A DNA stretch of 64,000 nucleotides from Sphingomonas sp. PAMC26645 (lineage in GTDB: Bacteria; Pseudomonadota; Alphaproteobacteria; Sphingomonadales; Sphingomonadaceae): contig NZ_CP039249.1 in NCBI RefSeq assembly GCF_004795835.1, positions 3,385,001 through 3,449,000 of the forward strand. The letters run 5' to 3'. Shown piece by piece: positions 18,069 to 28,109 of this stretch. The position numbers and the translations under genes are program-made. Under the pieces are notes generated by a model. That model saw nothing but the letters and a program-made list of their open reading frames with translations, made no database searches and had not been told where the DNA came from. Each line of letters opens with the position of its first letter. Within the stretch, counting starts at the first letter, position 1.

Positions 18069-19364
18069 ATGGCCGATGCCGAACTCGTCGCCTTTTCCAA
18101 TATCCAGTTGCGACCCGACCCTTCGCGGACCGTCATCCGGCCGTTCAACATCGAATATCCCGGCGCGTTCAAGGTCGATGGCCACCCCCGCGCAGCCCGC
18201 GTGATCGGTCGCGTGCTGTCGCTTTCGCCAGACGAACTTCGCGCCGAGCGTCGCCGCGTCATGGAGTCGCTCGACGAGCGCCACCGCGATGTCGACGAGC
18301 TTCTCCTGCACCGGTTCGGCGAGATCATGGCGGTGCTGAAGGACCCGCGCGAAATCGACACCGACCAGAAACTGCTGATTGGCGCGTATCTCAGCGGCGA
18401 ATATTCGTTCGAGGCGGCGGCGCTGTTCAACCCGAGCATGGTGCTCGATCCCGACCAAGCCAACGCCCCCGAAGGCGGCCTGCGCTTCATCTTGTCGCTA
18501 CGCGGGATCGGCGAAGGCCATGTCTCGTCGGTCACGTTCCGCACCGGGAGCTGGTCGCCCGACGACGGTTTCTCGGTCGATCCCGCGAGCCAGACCGCAG
18601 TGCCACCGCGGGTCACACCGACCGATCAGGGCGCAACCGATGGCGGTCCCACCCGACTGGAATGCGGTGGCAGTCGCGAATTGTCGGAGACAGTGATCTT
18701 TCCGATCCTGCCGAGCCAGCATCAGGGGATCGAGGACCTTCGCCTCGTCCGGTTCGAGGACGCCGGCAAGGTGCAGTATCTTGGCACCTATACCGCGTTC
18801 AGCGGCTCTGCAGCGCGCTGCGAACTGCTGCGCGGTGAGGATTTCAAGACGTTCGAGATGCAACCGATGCGCGGCGCCGTATCGGCGACCAAAGGCATGG
18901 CGTTGTTCCCGCGCAAGATCGACGGCCAATATGCGATGCTCGGACGGCAGGATAACGAGAACATCTGGTACCTGACGTCGGACGACCTGCTGACCTGGGA
19001 CGGCGGCACGAAAATCGTCGAGCCGAAATGGCCGTGGGAGTTCATCCAGATGGGCAATTGCGGATCGCCGATCGAGATCGACGAAGGCTGGCTGGTGCTG
19101 ACCTACGGCGTGGGGAGCGTGCGCAATTACTGTATCGGTGCGTGCCTGCTCGACAAGGCCGACCCGACCAAATTGCTCGCGAGGATGACCGATCCGCTGA
19201 TCGTGCCGAGCCCGGCCGAACGCGACGGTTATGTGCCGAACGTCGTGTATAGCTGCGGCGGAATTGTCCACGATCGCACGCTGTTGCTGCCGTTCGGGGT
19301 GGCAGACAACTTCGCCTCGTTCGCGACGGTGGATGTCGGGCGGCTACTTGCGGCGATGGCGTGA
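18069..19364 (+). CDS. GH130-family glycoside phosphorylase/hydrolase
   Basis: A 431-residue five-bladed beta-propeller protein of family GH130 (beta-1,4- or beta-1,2-mannoside phosphorylases and related mannosidases). Supporting segments are the N-terminal RDPSRTVIRPFNI-like region, GIEDLRLVRF, YLGTYTAFSG, KGMALFPRKIDGQYAMLGRQDNE (read in two parts), GNCGSPIEIDEGWLVLTYGVG and DGYVPNVVYSCGG. An N-terminal helical extension of about 80 residues precedes the propeller. ATG 18069 was chosen from homology. No sugar transporter or other glycosidase is adjacent, so the mannoside substrate and its source are unknown. Confidence 0.85.
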   Translation: MADAELVAFSNIQLRPDPSRTVIRPFNIEYPGAFKVDGHPRAARVIGRVLSLSPDELRAERRRVMESLDERHRDVDELLLHRFGEIMAVLKDPREIDTDQKLLIGAYLSGEYSFEAAALFNPSMVLDPDQANAPEGGLRFILSLRGIGEGHVSSVTFRTGSWSPDDGFSVDPASQTAVPPRVTPTDQGATDGGPTRLECGGSRELSETVIFPILPSQHQGIEDLRLVRFEDAGKVQYLGTYTAFSGSAARCELLRGEDFKTFEMQPMRGAVSATKGMALFPRKIDGQYAMLGRQDNENIWYLTSDDLLTWDGGTKIVEPKWPWEFIQMGNCGSPIEIDEGWLVLTYGVGSVRNYCIGACLLDKADPTKLLARMTDPLIVPSPAERDGYVPNVVYSCGGIVHDRTLLLPFGVADNFASFATVDVGRLLAAMA

Positions 19365-19393
19365 CGCGTGCCGATCGGCAGTCGGCACTAGCA

Positions 19394-19449
19394 TGTTTCC
19401 CCGCGAAGGCGGGGATCCAGCCTGGGCTCCCGCCTTCGCGGGAGAACAA
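19394..19449 (+). repeat. Palindromic intergenic repeat, family A copy 1
   Basis: A double-hairpin element: CCCCGCGAAGGCGGGG, a short CCAG-CTGG centre, then CTCCCGCCTTCGCGGGAG, ending GAACAA. Other copies lie at 30784-30839, 49819-49874 and (inverted) 63660-63716. It lies between GH130 and pncA. Confidence 0.85.
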
Positions 19450-19451
19450 TC

Positions 19452-20066
19452 TTACGTTGCGTTCGGCGTACTGGCCCGTTCGACGATCAGCCCCGCCCCC
19501 GCAAAATCTTCCGCCGCAACCGCATCGATCTGCCGCTCGATACCGCGCGTGAGCCCCGCCGGCACAGTCACCGCGAAGCCGTGTGCGATGAGTCCATCGA
19601 CGGCCCAACGGACGCAGTAGTCCGCGGCGACGCCGATCACCGCGACATCGGTGACGCCCCTCGCCGCCAAGTCCGCGAAAAACGCCCCGCGCTCTATAGT
19701 CGGCCGCTCGGCATCCCGCGCATCCTCGATTGCAAGCCCTGGCTCGGCCCACATGTCGAACACGCCCTTCTCGATCCGCCACGCTGGGATCGCCGGGTCG
19801 ACCAGCGCGACGTCGAGCATGTTGCCCCACCCTCGCGTCCCTCGCACGCAGTGGATTGGAAACATCTGCGCCTCGGGCGACGCGGCGTAGGTCTCGACGA
19901 AATGCGTGTCGAACGTGAACAGGACGCCGGCAACCTCGTCAGACGTGAGAGCCGACAGCCACGCCTGCATCGGCGCGACCAGTGCGTCGGCCCCCACCAC
20001 GCTCAGCGCGCCCTCGCCCGCCATGAAATCCCACTGCGTATCCACCACGACCACGAACCGCGCCAT
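19452..20066 (-). CDS. pncA: Nicotinamidase (isochorismatase family)
   Basis: A 204-residue cysteine amidohydrolase converting nicotinamide to nicotinate. The catalytic Asp lies in [10 protein letters not shown], the Lys in [11 protein letters not shown] and the nucleophilic Cys in [15 protein letters not shown]. Metal ligands are likely in FTFDTHF and the region before it. AAGGAGA lies upstream of ATG 20066. The gene is divergent from pncB, the next enzyme in NAD salvage, which supports the assignment over other isochorismatase-fold amidases. Confidence 0.9.
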   Translation of the reverse strand: MARFVVVVDTQWDFMAGEGALSVVGADALVAPMQAWLSALTSDEVAGVLFTFDTHFVETYAASPEAQMFPIHCVRGTRGWGNMLDVALVDPAIPAWRIEKGVFDMWAEPGLAIEDARDAERPTIERGAFFADLAARGVTDVAVIGVAADYCVRWAVDGLIAHGFAVTVPAGLTRGIERQIDAVAAEDFAGAGLIVERASTPNAT

Positions 20067-20148
20067 CGCCTGTCTCCTTTGCCCGCTGCTTGACACAAAC
20101 GCGTCTTCTCGGACACCCGGCCCCTACGCAACGCAGGAGCCCACGCGC
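20067..20148. promoter_or_regulatory. Shared pncA/pncB control region
   Basis: An 82-bp divergent region with a plus-strand TTGACA (20091-20096) that could be the -35 of pncB. No clear dyad or riboswitch fold was recognised. Confidence 0.35.
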
Positions 20149-21453
20149 ATGGCCGTGACCGATATCGCCACCCGGACGTACAATCACAATTTCCGGCTCG
20201 ATCCGATCGTCCGCAGCCTGCTCGATACCGATTTCTACAAGCTGCTGATGTTGCAGATGATTCGGCAGGCCTATCCCGACGTCAACGCCACCTTCGCGCT
20301 CATCAACCGGACCAAGACCGTGCGGCTCGCCGAGATCGTCGACGAGGACGAGTTGCGCGCGCAACTGGATCATGCGCGGACGCTGCGGTTCGCGAAAAAG
20401 GAGCTGATCTGGCTCGCGGGCAACAGCTTCTACGGCAAGCAGAAGATGTTCGGGCCCGAGTTCCTCGCGTGGCTCGCCGAGTTTCAATTGCCCGCCTACG
20501 ATCTGCGCAAGGTCGACGGGCAGTATGAACTGCATTTCGAAGGGCCCTGGAGCCACACGACGATGTGGGAAATTCCCGCACTGACGATCATCAACGAACT
20601 GAAGTCGCGCGCGGCCCTGCGTGATCGCGGCCGGTTCGCGCTCGACATCGTCTACGCGCGCGCCAAGGCCAAATTGTGGGAGAAGGTTGAGCGGTTGCGC
20701 GAACTGCCCGACCTCGTGCTGTCGGACTTCGGCACGCGGCGGCGGCACGGGTTCCTGTGGCAGCGCTGGTGCGTCGAGGCGCTGAAGGAGGGGCTCGGCG
20801 ATCGATTCATCGGTACGTCGAACGTGCTGCTGGCGATGGACGCCGACCTGGAGGCGATCGGCACGAACGCGCACGAACTGCCGATGGTGACCGCCGCGCT
20901 GGCGAACAGTGACGCCGACCTCGCCGAAGCGCCATACCGCGTGCTCGAGCATTGGCGGCAACATTATAACGGCAATCTGCTGATCGCCCTCCCCGACGCG
21001 TTCGGGACGACCGCGTTCCTGCGCAACGCGCCGCACTGGCTGGCGGAATGGACCGGCTTCCGTCCCGACAGCGCGCCGCCGATCGCGGGCGGCGAGCAGA
21101 TCATCCGCTGGTGGGAGGAGCAGGGCGTCGATCCGAAGACCAAGCTGCTGATCTTCTCCGACGGGATGGACATCGACACGATCGAGCAGACGTATCGCCA
21201 TTTTCACGGCCGCGTACGGATGAGCTTTGGCTGGGGGACCAACCTGACCAACGACTTCCGCGGTTGCGATCCCGACGGCGCGGCCGCGCTCGAGCCGATC
21301 TCGCTGGTCTGCAAGGTGATTGCCGCAAATGGCCGCCCGGCGGTAAAACTGTCCGACAATCCGGCGAAGGCTACCGGCGAACCCACGGAGATCGCACGGT
21401 ATCTGCGCGTATTCGGTGAAGCGGATCGTGCCGCGGCGCCCGTCCTGGTCTGA
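20149..21453 (+). CDS. pncB: Nicotinate phosphoribosyltransferase
   Basis: A 434-residue enzyme that makes nicotinate mononucleotide from nicotinate and PRPP (ATP-stimulated). Family segments are [43 protein letters not shown] with the autophosphorylated His region, [19 protein letters not shown] and [13 protein letters not shown] 20149 gives the normal length. Together with pncA it forms a compact NAD-recycling unit, and it ends in a strong terminator. Confidence 0.95.
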   Translation: MAVTDIATRTYNHNFRLDPIVRSLLDTDFYKLLMLQMIRQAYPDVNATFALINRTKTVRLAEIVDEDELRAQLDHARTLRFAKKELIWLAGNSFYGKQKMFGPEFLAWLAEFQLPAYDLRKVDGQYELHFEGPWSHTTMWEIPALTIINELKSRAALRDRGRFALDIVYARAKAKLWEKVERLRELPDLVLSDFGTRRRHGFLWQRWCVEALKEGLGDRFIGTSNVLLAMDADLEAIGTNAHELPMVTAALANSDADLAEAPYRVLEHWRQHYNGNLLIALPDAFGTTAFLRNAPHWLAEWTGFRPDSAPPIAGGEQIIRWWEEQGVDPKTKLLIFSDGMDIDTIEQTYRHFHGRVRMSFGWGTNLTNDFRGCDPDGAAALEPISLVCKVIAANGRPAVKLSDNPAKATGEPTEIARYLRVFGEADRAAAPVLV

Positions 21454-21461
21454 TCACAGGC

Positions 21462-21492
21462 GTGTCCTGCGCGCAACACGCAGGACACTTTT
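21462..21492 (+). terminator. Intrinsic terminator of pncB
   Basis: A perfect 10-bp stem GTGTCCTGCG/CGCAGGACAC with a 7-nt loop, followed by TTTT, starts 8 bp after the stop codon. Confidence 0.85.
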
Positions 21493-21608
21493 AGCAACAA
21501 AGTTGTCGCATTTCGCAATCTTCCCTTGCTTCGTTACGCCCCTGAGCCATCATTCGCATACATAAGATAAGAGAGCGGATGTTTGCTGGGGTGCGGACAA
21601 GGGGAAAA

Positions 21609-24536
21609 ATGTTGAAGCGTGGGTTCAAGACGTTCACGGGCGCGAGCAAATATGCCGGCGCCAGCGGGTTGGCATTGGTGGCGATGCTCGCAGCGATGCC
21701 GGCCTTCGCACAAGCGGTGACGACACCGGCCGCAGAGGGCGTGCAGGCCGCCGATCCATCCGTAGACCAGGCTGGCGGAGATGAGATCGTCGTGACCGGA
21801 TCGCGCATCCGCCGCAGTCCGCTCGACCAGCCCTCGCCCGTCGTCACGGTCGATGCACAGTCGATCCAGCGCACCGGGCTTTCGTCGGTCGCCGACGTTC
21901 TCCAGCGGCTGCCAAGCGCGGCCGGCGGGCTCAATTCGAAGGTCAACAATTCGGGTAACATCGGCAATCCGCCCGACGGTGGCGGCGTTGGCGCAGGGTC
22001 GGCCGAGATCGACCTGCGTTATCTGACGGCCAAGCGGACGCTTGTGCTGGTCGACGGGCTTCGCTTCGTCAACGGCGCATCGGCGAGCGGCATTCCCTCG
22101 ACGGTCGATCTCAACACGATCCAGGTCGGCTCGATCGAGCGGATCGAAATCCTCCAGTCGGGCCAGTCGCCGCTCTACGGATCGGACGCGCTGGCCGGCG
22201 TCGTCAACGTCATCACCAAATTGAAGCAGAAGGGCCTCAAGGCGTCCGCGCAGTTCGGCACGTTCCGCCAGGGCGACGGCCATACGCAGGACTATAACGT
22301 CAGCTACGGCATCCAGGCGCCGCGGACGAGCGTGGTGTTCGGCGGCAGCTACGTGAAGCAGGAGGCGGTCAGCACGCGCGATCGAAAGATTTCGCAGTTC
22401 CCCAATCCCGGCCAGCGCGCCTGCGAGGAGCCGATCGGTGGCTGTTCGGGCGCTACCCCCAACGGATTCTTCCAGGTCGGTGGCCGGAACCTGACGTTGA
22501 AGTCGGCGCCAATTCTCGGGCGGCCACGCTACGACGCCGCCAATCCGACCGGCCCGAACAGCGATTTCAAGGAGTTCACGCCCGCGGATCGTTTCAACTT
22601 CTCGCCGTTCAACTATTTCCTGACCCCGTCCGAGCGCTACGGCTTCTTCGTCAGCGCCAAGCAGGAACTCACCGACAACGTGAACCTGCGCGTGAAGATG
22701 AACTATACGCGGCGCAATTCGCAAAACCAGGCGGCGTTCCTGCCGCTCGTGATCGGGCCGGACGCTGGCAATGGCAATCTGCTCGACACGATCTCGGTCG
22801 ATGCGACCAACCCCTTTAATCCGTTCGGCTACACGCTGTCGGCGGGCGGCGCAGGCAATGGTCCGGCGAACTACTCGACGGTACGTCGTCGCCTCGTCGA
22901 GGCTGGACAGCGCACCTATTCGCAGACCGTCGACACGATGTCGGCGACTGCGACGCTCGACGGTTCGTTCAACGTCGGCAGCCATAAGTTCTACTGGGAC
23001 GTCAACGCGGTCCTCGGCTTCAACGATGCCAAGCAGCTGTTCACGGGCAACATCAACGCGGCCAATCTCGCCCAGGCACTTGGGCCGGTCGCGAACTGCA
23101 CCGGGGCATGCGTGCCGTTCAACATCTTCGGCGGTGCAGGCTCGGTCACGCCGGCGATGCTCGGTTACATCGCGTTCGACGAGCGTGCGCGCAGTTCGCA
23201 GAGCCTGGAGGACTATACCGCCAATATCTCGGGCGACCTGTTCGACCTTCCCGCCGGCGCCGTTGGTCTCGCCGCGGGCTATGAGCACCGCGTCCAATAT
23301 GGCAGCTTCACGCCAGATCCGCTGATCACCGCAGGGCTCGGCGCGGACATCCCGGCGCAACCGGCACGTGGACACTTTAACTCGGACGAAGTCTATGCCG
23401 AGTTGCGCGTACCGCTGATCCACAACACGCCGCTCATCCAGTCGCTCGAGATTGGCGGCGCAGTGCGGCATTCGAACTATTCGATCAGCGGCAGCAACAC
23501 GACCTATACCGGCAGTGGCCTGTGGAAGCCGTTCAGCGACCTGCTGTTGCGAGCGTCCTATGCACAGGGCTTCCGCGCACCGAGCATCGGCGAACTGTTC
23601 GGCGCGGCATCGCGGTCCGACGCCGCGATCGACGATCCCTGCACCAACGTCGCCGGATCGCCGTTCCAGTCGTCCGCGACCGTGCGCGCCAATTGCATCG
23701 CCAACGGCGTGCCCGCGAACGGCAGCTATCAGGAGCCGAATGGCGGACAGCTGAGCGTACTGACCGGCGGCAATGAAGCGTTGAAGCCCGAGACGTCGCG
23801 AACATGGCTGTTCGGCGCGGTGTATGCGCCAAGCTGGGCACGGACTAGCGGGATCGCCAGCCAGCTGAGCATCGAAGGCAACTACTACGATATCAAGGTC
23901 GACGACGCGATCGCGGCGACCGACGCGACGCTGACGCTCAGCCGCTGTTCGCAGGCGGCGGACGCCCTCAGCTGCGCGGCGATCTCCCGCACGCCCAACG
24001 GGATCATCTCGCGGATCAACGCGCAGTTGCAGAACATCGGCGGCATCCGCACCCGCGGCGTCGACGTGACCGCGGTCTATCGCTCGCCGCAGACCTCGGC
24101 CGGGACGTTCGGGCTATCGCTCAACGGCAACATCCTGCTGAAATACGCGGAGAGCTTCCCGGCGACGGTCGGCTTCACCACCACCAACTACCAGGGTACG
24201 ACGCGTGGGTCGCCCGAGCAGTCCTATCCGAAGTTCAAGGGCAATGCGGTCGTCGATTGGGACATCGGCATGGTCCGCGCCTCGTTCACCGGCCGCTACA
24301 TCAAGAGCGTGAAGGAAGCGGACGGCAAGATACTCGACAATACCTTCTACGGCGACGTGCAGGTTACGCTGTCGCCGGGTTGGCTGGAGAACCGGCTGGG
24401 GCTGACGATCGGCGTGAACAACGTGTTCAACCAGGACCCGCCGGCCTGCTACAGCTGCACCGGACCGAACTACGACCCGAGCACCTATGACGTGCCAGGG
24501 CAGTTCGGGTATATCCGACTGTCGTGGGGGCTCTGA
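21609..24536 (+). CDS. TonB-dependent outer membrane receptor
   Basis: A 975-residue receptor. The signal peptide ends near PAFAQA. A TonB-box-like and plug region follows ([52 protein letters not shown]). A 22-strand barrel with the receptor repeats ([30 protein letters not shown]) extends to the C-terminal strand [10 protein letters not shown]. The ligand is unknown and there are no neighbouring transport or degradation genes. ATG 21609 has AAGGGGA upstream; an in-frame ATG at 21579 is also possible and would add ten residues. Confidence 0.93.
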   Translation: MLKRGFKTFTGASKYAGASGLALVAMLAAMPAFAQAVTTPAAEGVQAADPSVDQAGGDEIVVTGSRIRRSPLDQPSPVVTVDAQSIQRTGLSSVADVLQRLPSAAGGLNSKVNNSGNIGNPPDGGGVGAGSAEIDLRYLTAKRTLVLVDGLRFVNGASASGIPSTVDLNTIQVGSIERIEILQSGQSPLYGSDALAGVVNVITKLKQKGLKASAQFGTFRQGDGHTQDYNVSYGIQAPRTSVVFGGSYVKQEAVSTRDRKISQFPNPGQRACEEPIGGCSGATPNGFFQVGGRNLTLKSAPILGRPRYDAANPTGPNSDFKEFTPADRFNFSPFNYFLTPSERYGFFVSAKQELTDNVNLRVKMNYTRRNSQNQAAFLPLVIGPDAGNGNLLDTISVDATNPFNPFGYTLSAGGAGNGPANYSTVRRRLVEAGQRTYSQTVDTMSATATLDGSFNVGSHKFYWDVNAVLGFNDAKQLFTGNINAANLAQALGPVANCTGACVPFNIFGGAGSVTPAMLGYIAFDERARSSQSLEDYTANISGDLFDLPAGAVGLAAGYEHRVQYGSFTPDPLITAGLGADIPAQPARGHFNSDEVYAELRVPLIHNTPLIQSLEIGGAVRHSNYSISGSNTTYTGSGLWKPFSDLLLRASYAQGFRAPSIGELFGAASRSDAAIDDPCTNVAGSPFQSSATVRANCIANGVPANGSYQEPNGGQLSVLTGGNEALKPETSRTWLFGAVYAPSWARTSGIASQLSIEGNYYDIKVDDAIAATDATLTLSRCSQAADALSCAAISRTPNGIISRINAQLQNIGGIRTRGVDVTAVYRSPQTSAGTFGLSLNGNILLKYAESFPATVGFTTTNYQGTTRGSPEQSYPKFKGNAVVDWDIGMVRASFTGRYIKSVKEADGKILDNTFYGDVQVTLSPGWLENRLGLTIGVNNVFNQDPPACYSCTGPNYDPSTYDVPGQFGYIRLSWGL

Positions 24537-24584
24537 TCTGAGCGGAGACCGGTCCGGTAATTGTGAGTGGAGAGGCTAATCGAT

Positions 24585-24703
24585 CCTCCCCCGCCAGGGG
24601 GAGGTGGCACGGAGCGACGGAGGGGGAGGATACGGAACAGCGGTTTCCCTTTCCTCCCCCTCCGTCTGGCAAGAGCCAGCCACCTCCCCCTGGCGGGAGA
24701 GGA
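24585..24703. repeat. Paired palindromic repeat, family C copy 1
   Basis: Two facing arms, CCTCCCCCGCCAGGGGGAGG and its reverse complement CCTCCCCCTGGCGGGAGAGG, enclose GACGGAGGGGGAGGA and TCCTCCCCCTCCGTC. The whole can fold into one long hairpin. A second copy lies at 61042-61162 and a short half unit at 33549-33572. Confidence 0.85.
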
Positions 24704-24715
24704 TTAGGACTTCGC

Positions 24716-25054
24716 TTAGTCCTCGACGAGCTTCATGAAACGGCGCTCTACCGGGGCCAGCACTGGCCCTAGCTCATGCCCGCGTTTCACCACCGCGCCG
24801 CCCTCGCCAATCAGCGCCCACATCCCCTGCTTGTTACGCAGCGACGGGCGTTTCTCGATCCTGAACTCCGGCCGTTCGGCAGCACGGCGGAAGGCCGCGA
24901 ATACCGCGGCGTCCTTGCCAAGATCGATCGCATAGTCACGCCAGTGTCCGGCAGCGACCATCCGGCCGTAAAGGTCCAGGATCCGGTTCAGTTCGAGGCG
25001 TTCGAAGCCGACCTGCGTCGCCTTGGACGGTGTGGGGAAAGGTACGACGCCCAT
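24716..25054 (-). CDS. DUF2794 domain protein
   Basis: A 112-residue protein matching DUF2794, a family found almost only in alphaproteobacteria. Landmarks are ERLELNRILDLYGRMVAAG, HWRDYAIDLGKDAAVFAAFR, EFRIEKRPSL and VVKRGHELGPVLAPV. Function unknown. It starts 13 bp after the cysE stop on the same strand, so the two are probably cotranscribed. Confidence 0.9.
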   Translation of the reverse strand: MGVVPFPTPSKATQVGFERLELNRILDLYGRMVAAGHWRDYAIDLGKDAAVFAAFRRAAERPEFRIEKRPSLRNKQGMWALIGEGGAVVKRGHELGPVLAPVERRFMKLVED

Positions 25055-25067
25055 CAGTTACTCACCA

Positions 25068-25760
25068 TCATGCGCGGTCGCGGCGGTCCTCTGGATGCTC
25101 GTCGGCGAGCAGCGCGTCGAGCCGCTTGCGCATCGTCTCCAGCTCGCAGCGCATGATCTCCATCTTCTGCGTGGCGGGATCGAACATCTCGCTGCACGGC
25201 GTACCATAGGGCACGAAGCGCGGCACTTCGGGTGCGTTGCCGCCCTCGATCGTCGTCGCGCGGGCGGGAATGCCGACCACCGTCGTTCCCGCCGGGACGT
25301 CACGCGTCACCACCGCGTTGGCGCCGACGCGCGAGCGCTTGCCGAGCGTGATCGGGCCGAGCACCTGCGCGCCCGAGCCGATGATCGCGCCGTCGGAGAT
25401 GGTCGGATGGCGCTTGCCCTGCACGCCGTTGTCAGGGCTGGTGCCGCCGAGCGTGACGCACTGGTAGATCGTCACGTCATCGCCGATCTCCGCGGTCTCG
25501 CCGATCACGACGAAACCGTGGTCGATGAAGAAGTTGCGGCCGATCGTCGCACCCGGATGGATGTCGATCGCCGTCGTGAAGCGCGACCAGTGGTTGACGC
25601 AGCGCGCGAGGAAATAGAGCTTCGCCTTGTACAGGCGGTGCGCGATGCGGTGATAGCCGAGCGCCCAGACGCCGGGATACAGCATGATTTCGGCGCGCGA
25701 ATGCGGGGCGGGATCGCGGGCGCGGATCGAATCCAGATAGGCCAGTAATCCGCTCGACAT
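25068..25760 (-). CDS. cysE: Serine O-acetyltransferase
   Basis: A 230-residue left-handed beta-helix acetyltransferase that makes O-acetylserine for cysteine synthesis. Hexapeptide repeats run through [60 protein letters not shown] and [12 protein letters not shown]. The active-site His lies in DHGFVVIGE. The N-terminal helical part is short, as in the EpsC-type enzymes. A C-terminal coiled segment ([19 protein letters not shown]) is an addition. It lies upstream of DUF2794 and divergent from a TSUP exporter. Confidence 0.94.
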   Translation of the reverse strand: MSSGLLAYLDSIRARDPAPHSRAEIMLYPGVWALGYHRIAHRLYKAKLYFLARCVNHWSRFTTAIDIHPGATIGRNFFIDHGFVVIGETAEIGDDVTIYQCVTLGGTSPDNGVQGKRHPTISDGAIIGSGAQVLGPITLGKRSRVGANAVVTRDVPAGTTVVGIPARATTIEGGNAPEVPRFVPYGTPCSEMFDPATQKMEIMRCELETMRKRLDALLADEHPEDRRDRA

Positions 25761-25783
25761 CCGCAGTCCCCTTCGCGATTTCC

Positions 25784-25795
25784 GTATCTAGGGTA
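25784..25795 (-). promoter_or_regulatory. Promoter-like 12-mer upstream of cysE
   Basis: On the minus strand this reads TACCCTAGATAC, identical to the -10 region proposed for the LOV kinase at 1796-1807. It lies 24 bp upstream of the cysE ATG and probably includes a TAGATA -10 box. Confidence 0.4.
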
Positions 25796-25922
25796 TCGAA
25801 CGCCCGATTTCCAGAACCGCACGCATGGGCCGCCTCACCCGGTCAGGATCGGGGTAAAGCCTATCTTTGTTGTGGGATAAGCCCGCGCGTTGCACTCTGC
25901 GCGCGATATTGAGGGGATGCCG

Positions 25923-26690
25923 ATGTTCGACCTGACGACCGTGAGCTCCGAGACGCTGTTGCTGTTCATCCTGGTAGGGTTCGCCGCGCAGATCGTCGAT
26001 GGCGCGCTGGGGATGGCGTTCGGGGTAATTTCGAACACGCTGCTGCTGTGGGTCGGCGTGCCGCCGGCCGCGGCGTCGGCGGGCGTGCATACCGTCGAGA
26101 CCTTCACCACCGCGGTGTCGGGGATCAGCCATGTGCTGCACAAGAACGTCAACTGGACGCTGTTCCTGCGGCTGATGATCCCGGGCGTCATCGGCGGCGT
26201 GCTGGGCGCGTACGTGCTGTCGAACATCGATGCGAGCACGGCGAAACCGTTCATCCTCGCGTATCTGACGTCGATCGGCGTGTATCTGCTGTACCGCGGG
26301 CTTCGCTATCCGCCGAAGCAGAAGGAGCCGAAGATCGTCGAGCCGCTCGGACTGGTCGGCGGTTTCCTCGACGCGGCGGGCGGTGGCGGCTGGGGGCCGG
26401 TGGTGACGTCGAACCTGCTGGTCCAGGGCGCATCCCCGCGGACCACGATCGGCACGGTGAATACCGCCGAGTTCTTCCTGACCGCGACGATCTCGGCGAC
26501 GTTCATCACCCAGCTCGGCTGGGCGGCGTTCACGCAGGCCACCGTGGGATTGCTGATCGGCGGGGTGCTGGCGGCCCCGTTCGGGGCGATGCTGGCGAAG
26601 CGCGTGCCGGCGAAGACGCTGATGGTGCTGGTTGGCGTGATCCTGACGATCACGAGTTTGTTCGGACTATACCGCGCTATCTGGCACTGA
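25923..26690 (+). CDS. TSUP / TauE-SafE family membrane exporter
   Basis: A 255-residue protein with about eight membrane spans and the TSUP repeats: GFAAQIVDGALGMAFGVISN in the first half and GLVGGFLDAAGGGGWGPVVTSN in the second. The family exports sulfite, sulfoacetate or similar organosulfur anions. ATG 25923 is preceded by GAGGGG at 8 bp; ATG 25917 would be too close to that site. It is divergent from cysE, which hints at sulfur metabolism, but the substrate is not shown. Confidence 0.9.
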   Translation: MFDLTTVSSETLLLFILVGFAAQIVDGALGMAFGVISNTLLLWVGVPPAAASAGVHTVETFTTAVSGISHVLHKNVNWTLFLRLMIPGVIGGVLGAYVLSNIDASTAKPFILAYLTSIGVYLLYRGLRYPPKQKEPKIVEPLGLVGGFLDAAGGGGWGPVVTSNLLVQGASPRTTIGTVNTAEFFLTATISATFITQLGWAAFTQATVGLLIGGVLAAPFGAMLAKRVPAKTLMVLVGVILTITSLFGLYRAIWH

Positions 26691-26693
26691 CGG

Positions 26694-26797
26694 CTCCCCT
26701 CCCGCTTGCGGGAGGGGTCGGGCGAGGGGCGTGCCAAATACGACTTTGTGCTTGAGGCCAGCCCCTCCCCTAGCCCCTACCGCAAGCGGGAGGGGGA
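26694..26797. repeat. Paired palindromic repeat, family E copy 1
   Basis: CTCCCCTCCCGCTTGCGGGAGGGG and the facing arm CCGCAAGCGGGAGGGG bracket a GC-rich centre between the TSUP and ahpD genes. A related copy is at 27338-27445. Confidence 0.8.
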
Positions 26798-26804
26798 CAG
26801 AGGG

Positions 26805-27323
26805 TCACAGCGTCGCGTGGACCGTCGCAACCGCGGCCATAACCGCGCCGATCCGCACCGACGTCTGGATCGCCTCGGCCGTAACGCCGGCCTTCTTCAA
26901 AATCTGCTCGTGGCTGTCGATGCACATGCCGCAGCCGTTCATCGCCGACACGGCCAAGCTGAACAGCTCGAAATCGACCTTGTCGATGCCGGGCTGGCCG
27001 ATCACGTTCATGCGCAACTTGGCGGGCATGTTGCGGTATTCCTGGTTCCCGGCGAGGTGCGTGAACCGGTAATAGACGTTGTTCATCGCCATCACCGCAG
27101 CGGCTGCACGCGCTGCGTTCGCGGCCTCGGGCGAGAGCTTCGGCGCGCATTCGGCCTCGGCGGCTTCGACCAGCGGCTTGTAGCCCGAGCCGTGTGCGCA
27201 GGTCAGCAGCAGGCCGTATTTGCGCTGGTCGGTGAGATGCGTCTCGTTCAGCAGCGAGCCGACGTTGAGGCGGATATCCTTGGCGTAGTCGGGCAGTTGC
27301 CCTGCGAATTCCTTGAGCGACAT
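26805..27323 (-). CDS. ahpD: Alkyl hydroperoxide reductase AhpD-type carboxymuconolactone decarboxylase family protein
   Basis: A 172-residue alpha-helical peroxidase partner. The catalytic CxxC is in SAMNGCGMCIDSHEQ, with the relay His in SHE. MSLKEFAGQLPDYAKDIRLN is the characteristic AhpD N-terminus. ATG 27323 has AGAAGGA upstream. AhpD recycles oxidised AhpC, usually with lipoamide as electron source. It follows ahpC on the minus strand but is separated by a palindromic repeat. Confidence 0.94.
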   Translation of the reverse strand: MSLKEFAGQLPDYAKDIRLNVGSLLNETHLTDQRKYGLLLTCAHGSGYKPLVEAAEAECAPKLSPEAANAARAAAAVMAMNNVYYRFTHLAGNQEYRNMPAKLRMNVIGQPGIDKVDFELFSLAVSAMNGCGMCIDSHEQILKKAGVTAEAIQTSVRIGAVMAAVATVHATL

Positions 27324-27337
27324 GATAATTCCTTCTG

Positions 27338-27445
27338 CTCCCCTTCCGCCTGCGGGAGGGGTCGGGGGAGGGACTAGAGACAAAAAGAGAGGGCGGTCCG
27401 TATGGACACGCCCTCCCCCAACCCCTCCCGTGAACGGGAGGGGAG
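27338..27445. repeat. Paired palindromic repeat inside the ahpC-ahpD operon, family E copy 2
   Basis: CTCCCCTTCCGCCTGCGGGAGGGG faces CCCCTCCCGTGAACGGGAGGGG about 60 bp on. It fills the gap between ahpC and ahpD, and only 14 bp separate it from the ahpD start codon. Confidence 0.8.
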
Positions 27446-27451
27446 TTTCAG

Positions 27452-27997
27452 TTACGCAGCGAGCTGGAGGACGTCGTCGCCCTTGTTCCAGTTGCACGGG
27501 CAGAGCTCGTCGGTCTGCAGCGCGTCGAGCACGCGGAGCGTCTCGGCGGGGTTGCGGCCGACGTTCAGGCCGTTGACCTGGACCGCCTGGATAACGTTGT
27601 CCGGATCGATGATGAAGGTCGCACGGAACGCGACATGCTCGTTCTTGTCGACGATGCCGAGTGCGTCGGCGAGCTTCGCGCCGTTATCCGCGAGCCACGG
27701 GAAGTCCGCGGCGGCAAGGTCCGCGTCCGACTTGCGCCAGGCAAGGTGGACATGTGCGGTGTCGGTCGATGCGCCGATCAGGACGGCGTCGCGATCCTCG
27801 AAATCGCCGCGGATGTCGCTGTAGCCGACGATCTCGGTCGGGCACACGAACGTGAAGTCCTTCGGCCAGTAGAACAGCACCTTCCACTTGCCGGGATAGG
27901 CCGTCGTCAGGTCGAGCGTCTCGCCGGCGGGCAGCGCTGCGGTGCCCTGCTGGACGGGAATGGTCATCGATGGGAACTGGTCGCCGATGGTCAACAT
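27452..27997 (-). CDS. ahpC: Alkyl hydroperoxide reductase peroxiredoxin subunit
   Basis: A 181-residue peroxiredoxin that reduces H2O2 and organic peroxides. The peroxidatic Cys is in FYWPKDFTFVCPTEIVGYSD, the active-site Arg in HVAFRATFIIDPDN and the resolving Cys near the C-terminus in DELCPCNW. The CPC arrangement there is typical of AhpC enzymes paired with AhpD. It is divergent from oxyR, with the OxyR-like dyad between them. Confidence 0.96.
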   Translation of the reverse strand: MLTIGDQFPSMTIPVQQGTAALPAGETLDLTTAYPGKWKVLFYWPKDFTFVCPTEIVGYSDIRGDFEDRDAVLIGASTDTAHVHLAWRKSDADLAAADFPWLADNGAKLADALGIVDKNEHVAFRATFIIDPDNVIQAVQVNGLNVGRNPAETLRVLDALQTDELCPCNWNKGDDVLQLAA

Positions 27998-28109
27998 GAT
28001 GGAAGCCTCCTGGAAATAAACTTGGCTCCAGGCATCCTCAAGCGCGGCGGTTGTCCCGCTCGGTCGTTGTGCAATGCGGTATATGGGGGCTGGTGTAATC
28101 GATCCAACG

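Noticed and set aside
20067..20148. Possible NAD riboswitch or NrtR site between pncA and pncB
   Set aside because: The region is only 82 bp, and I see neither the conserved NAD riboswitch elements nor a clear dyad.
21534..23471. A 645-codon open frame opposite the TonB receptor
   Set aside because: The receptor frame has unmistakable homology throughout; the reverse frame is rich in Arg/Asp/Gly repeats typical of antisense frames in GC-rich DNA.
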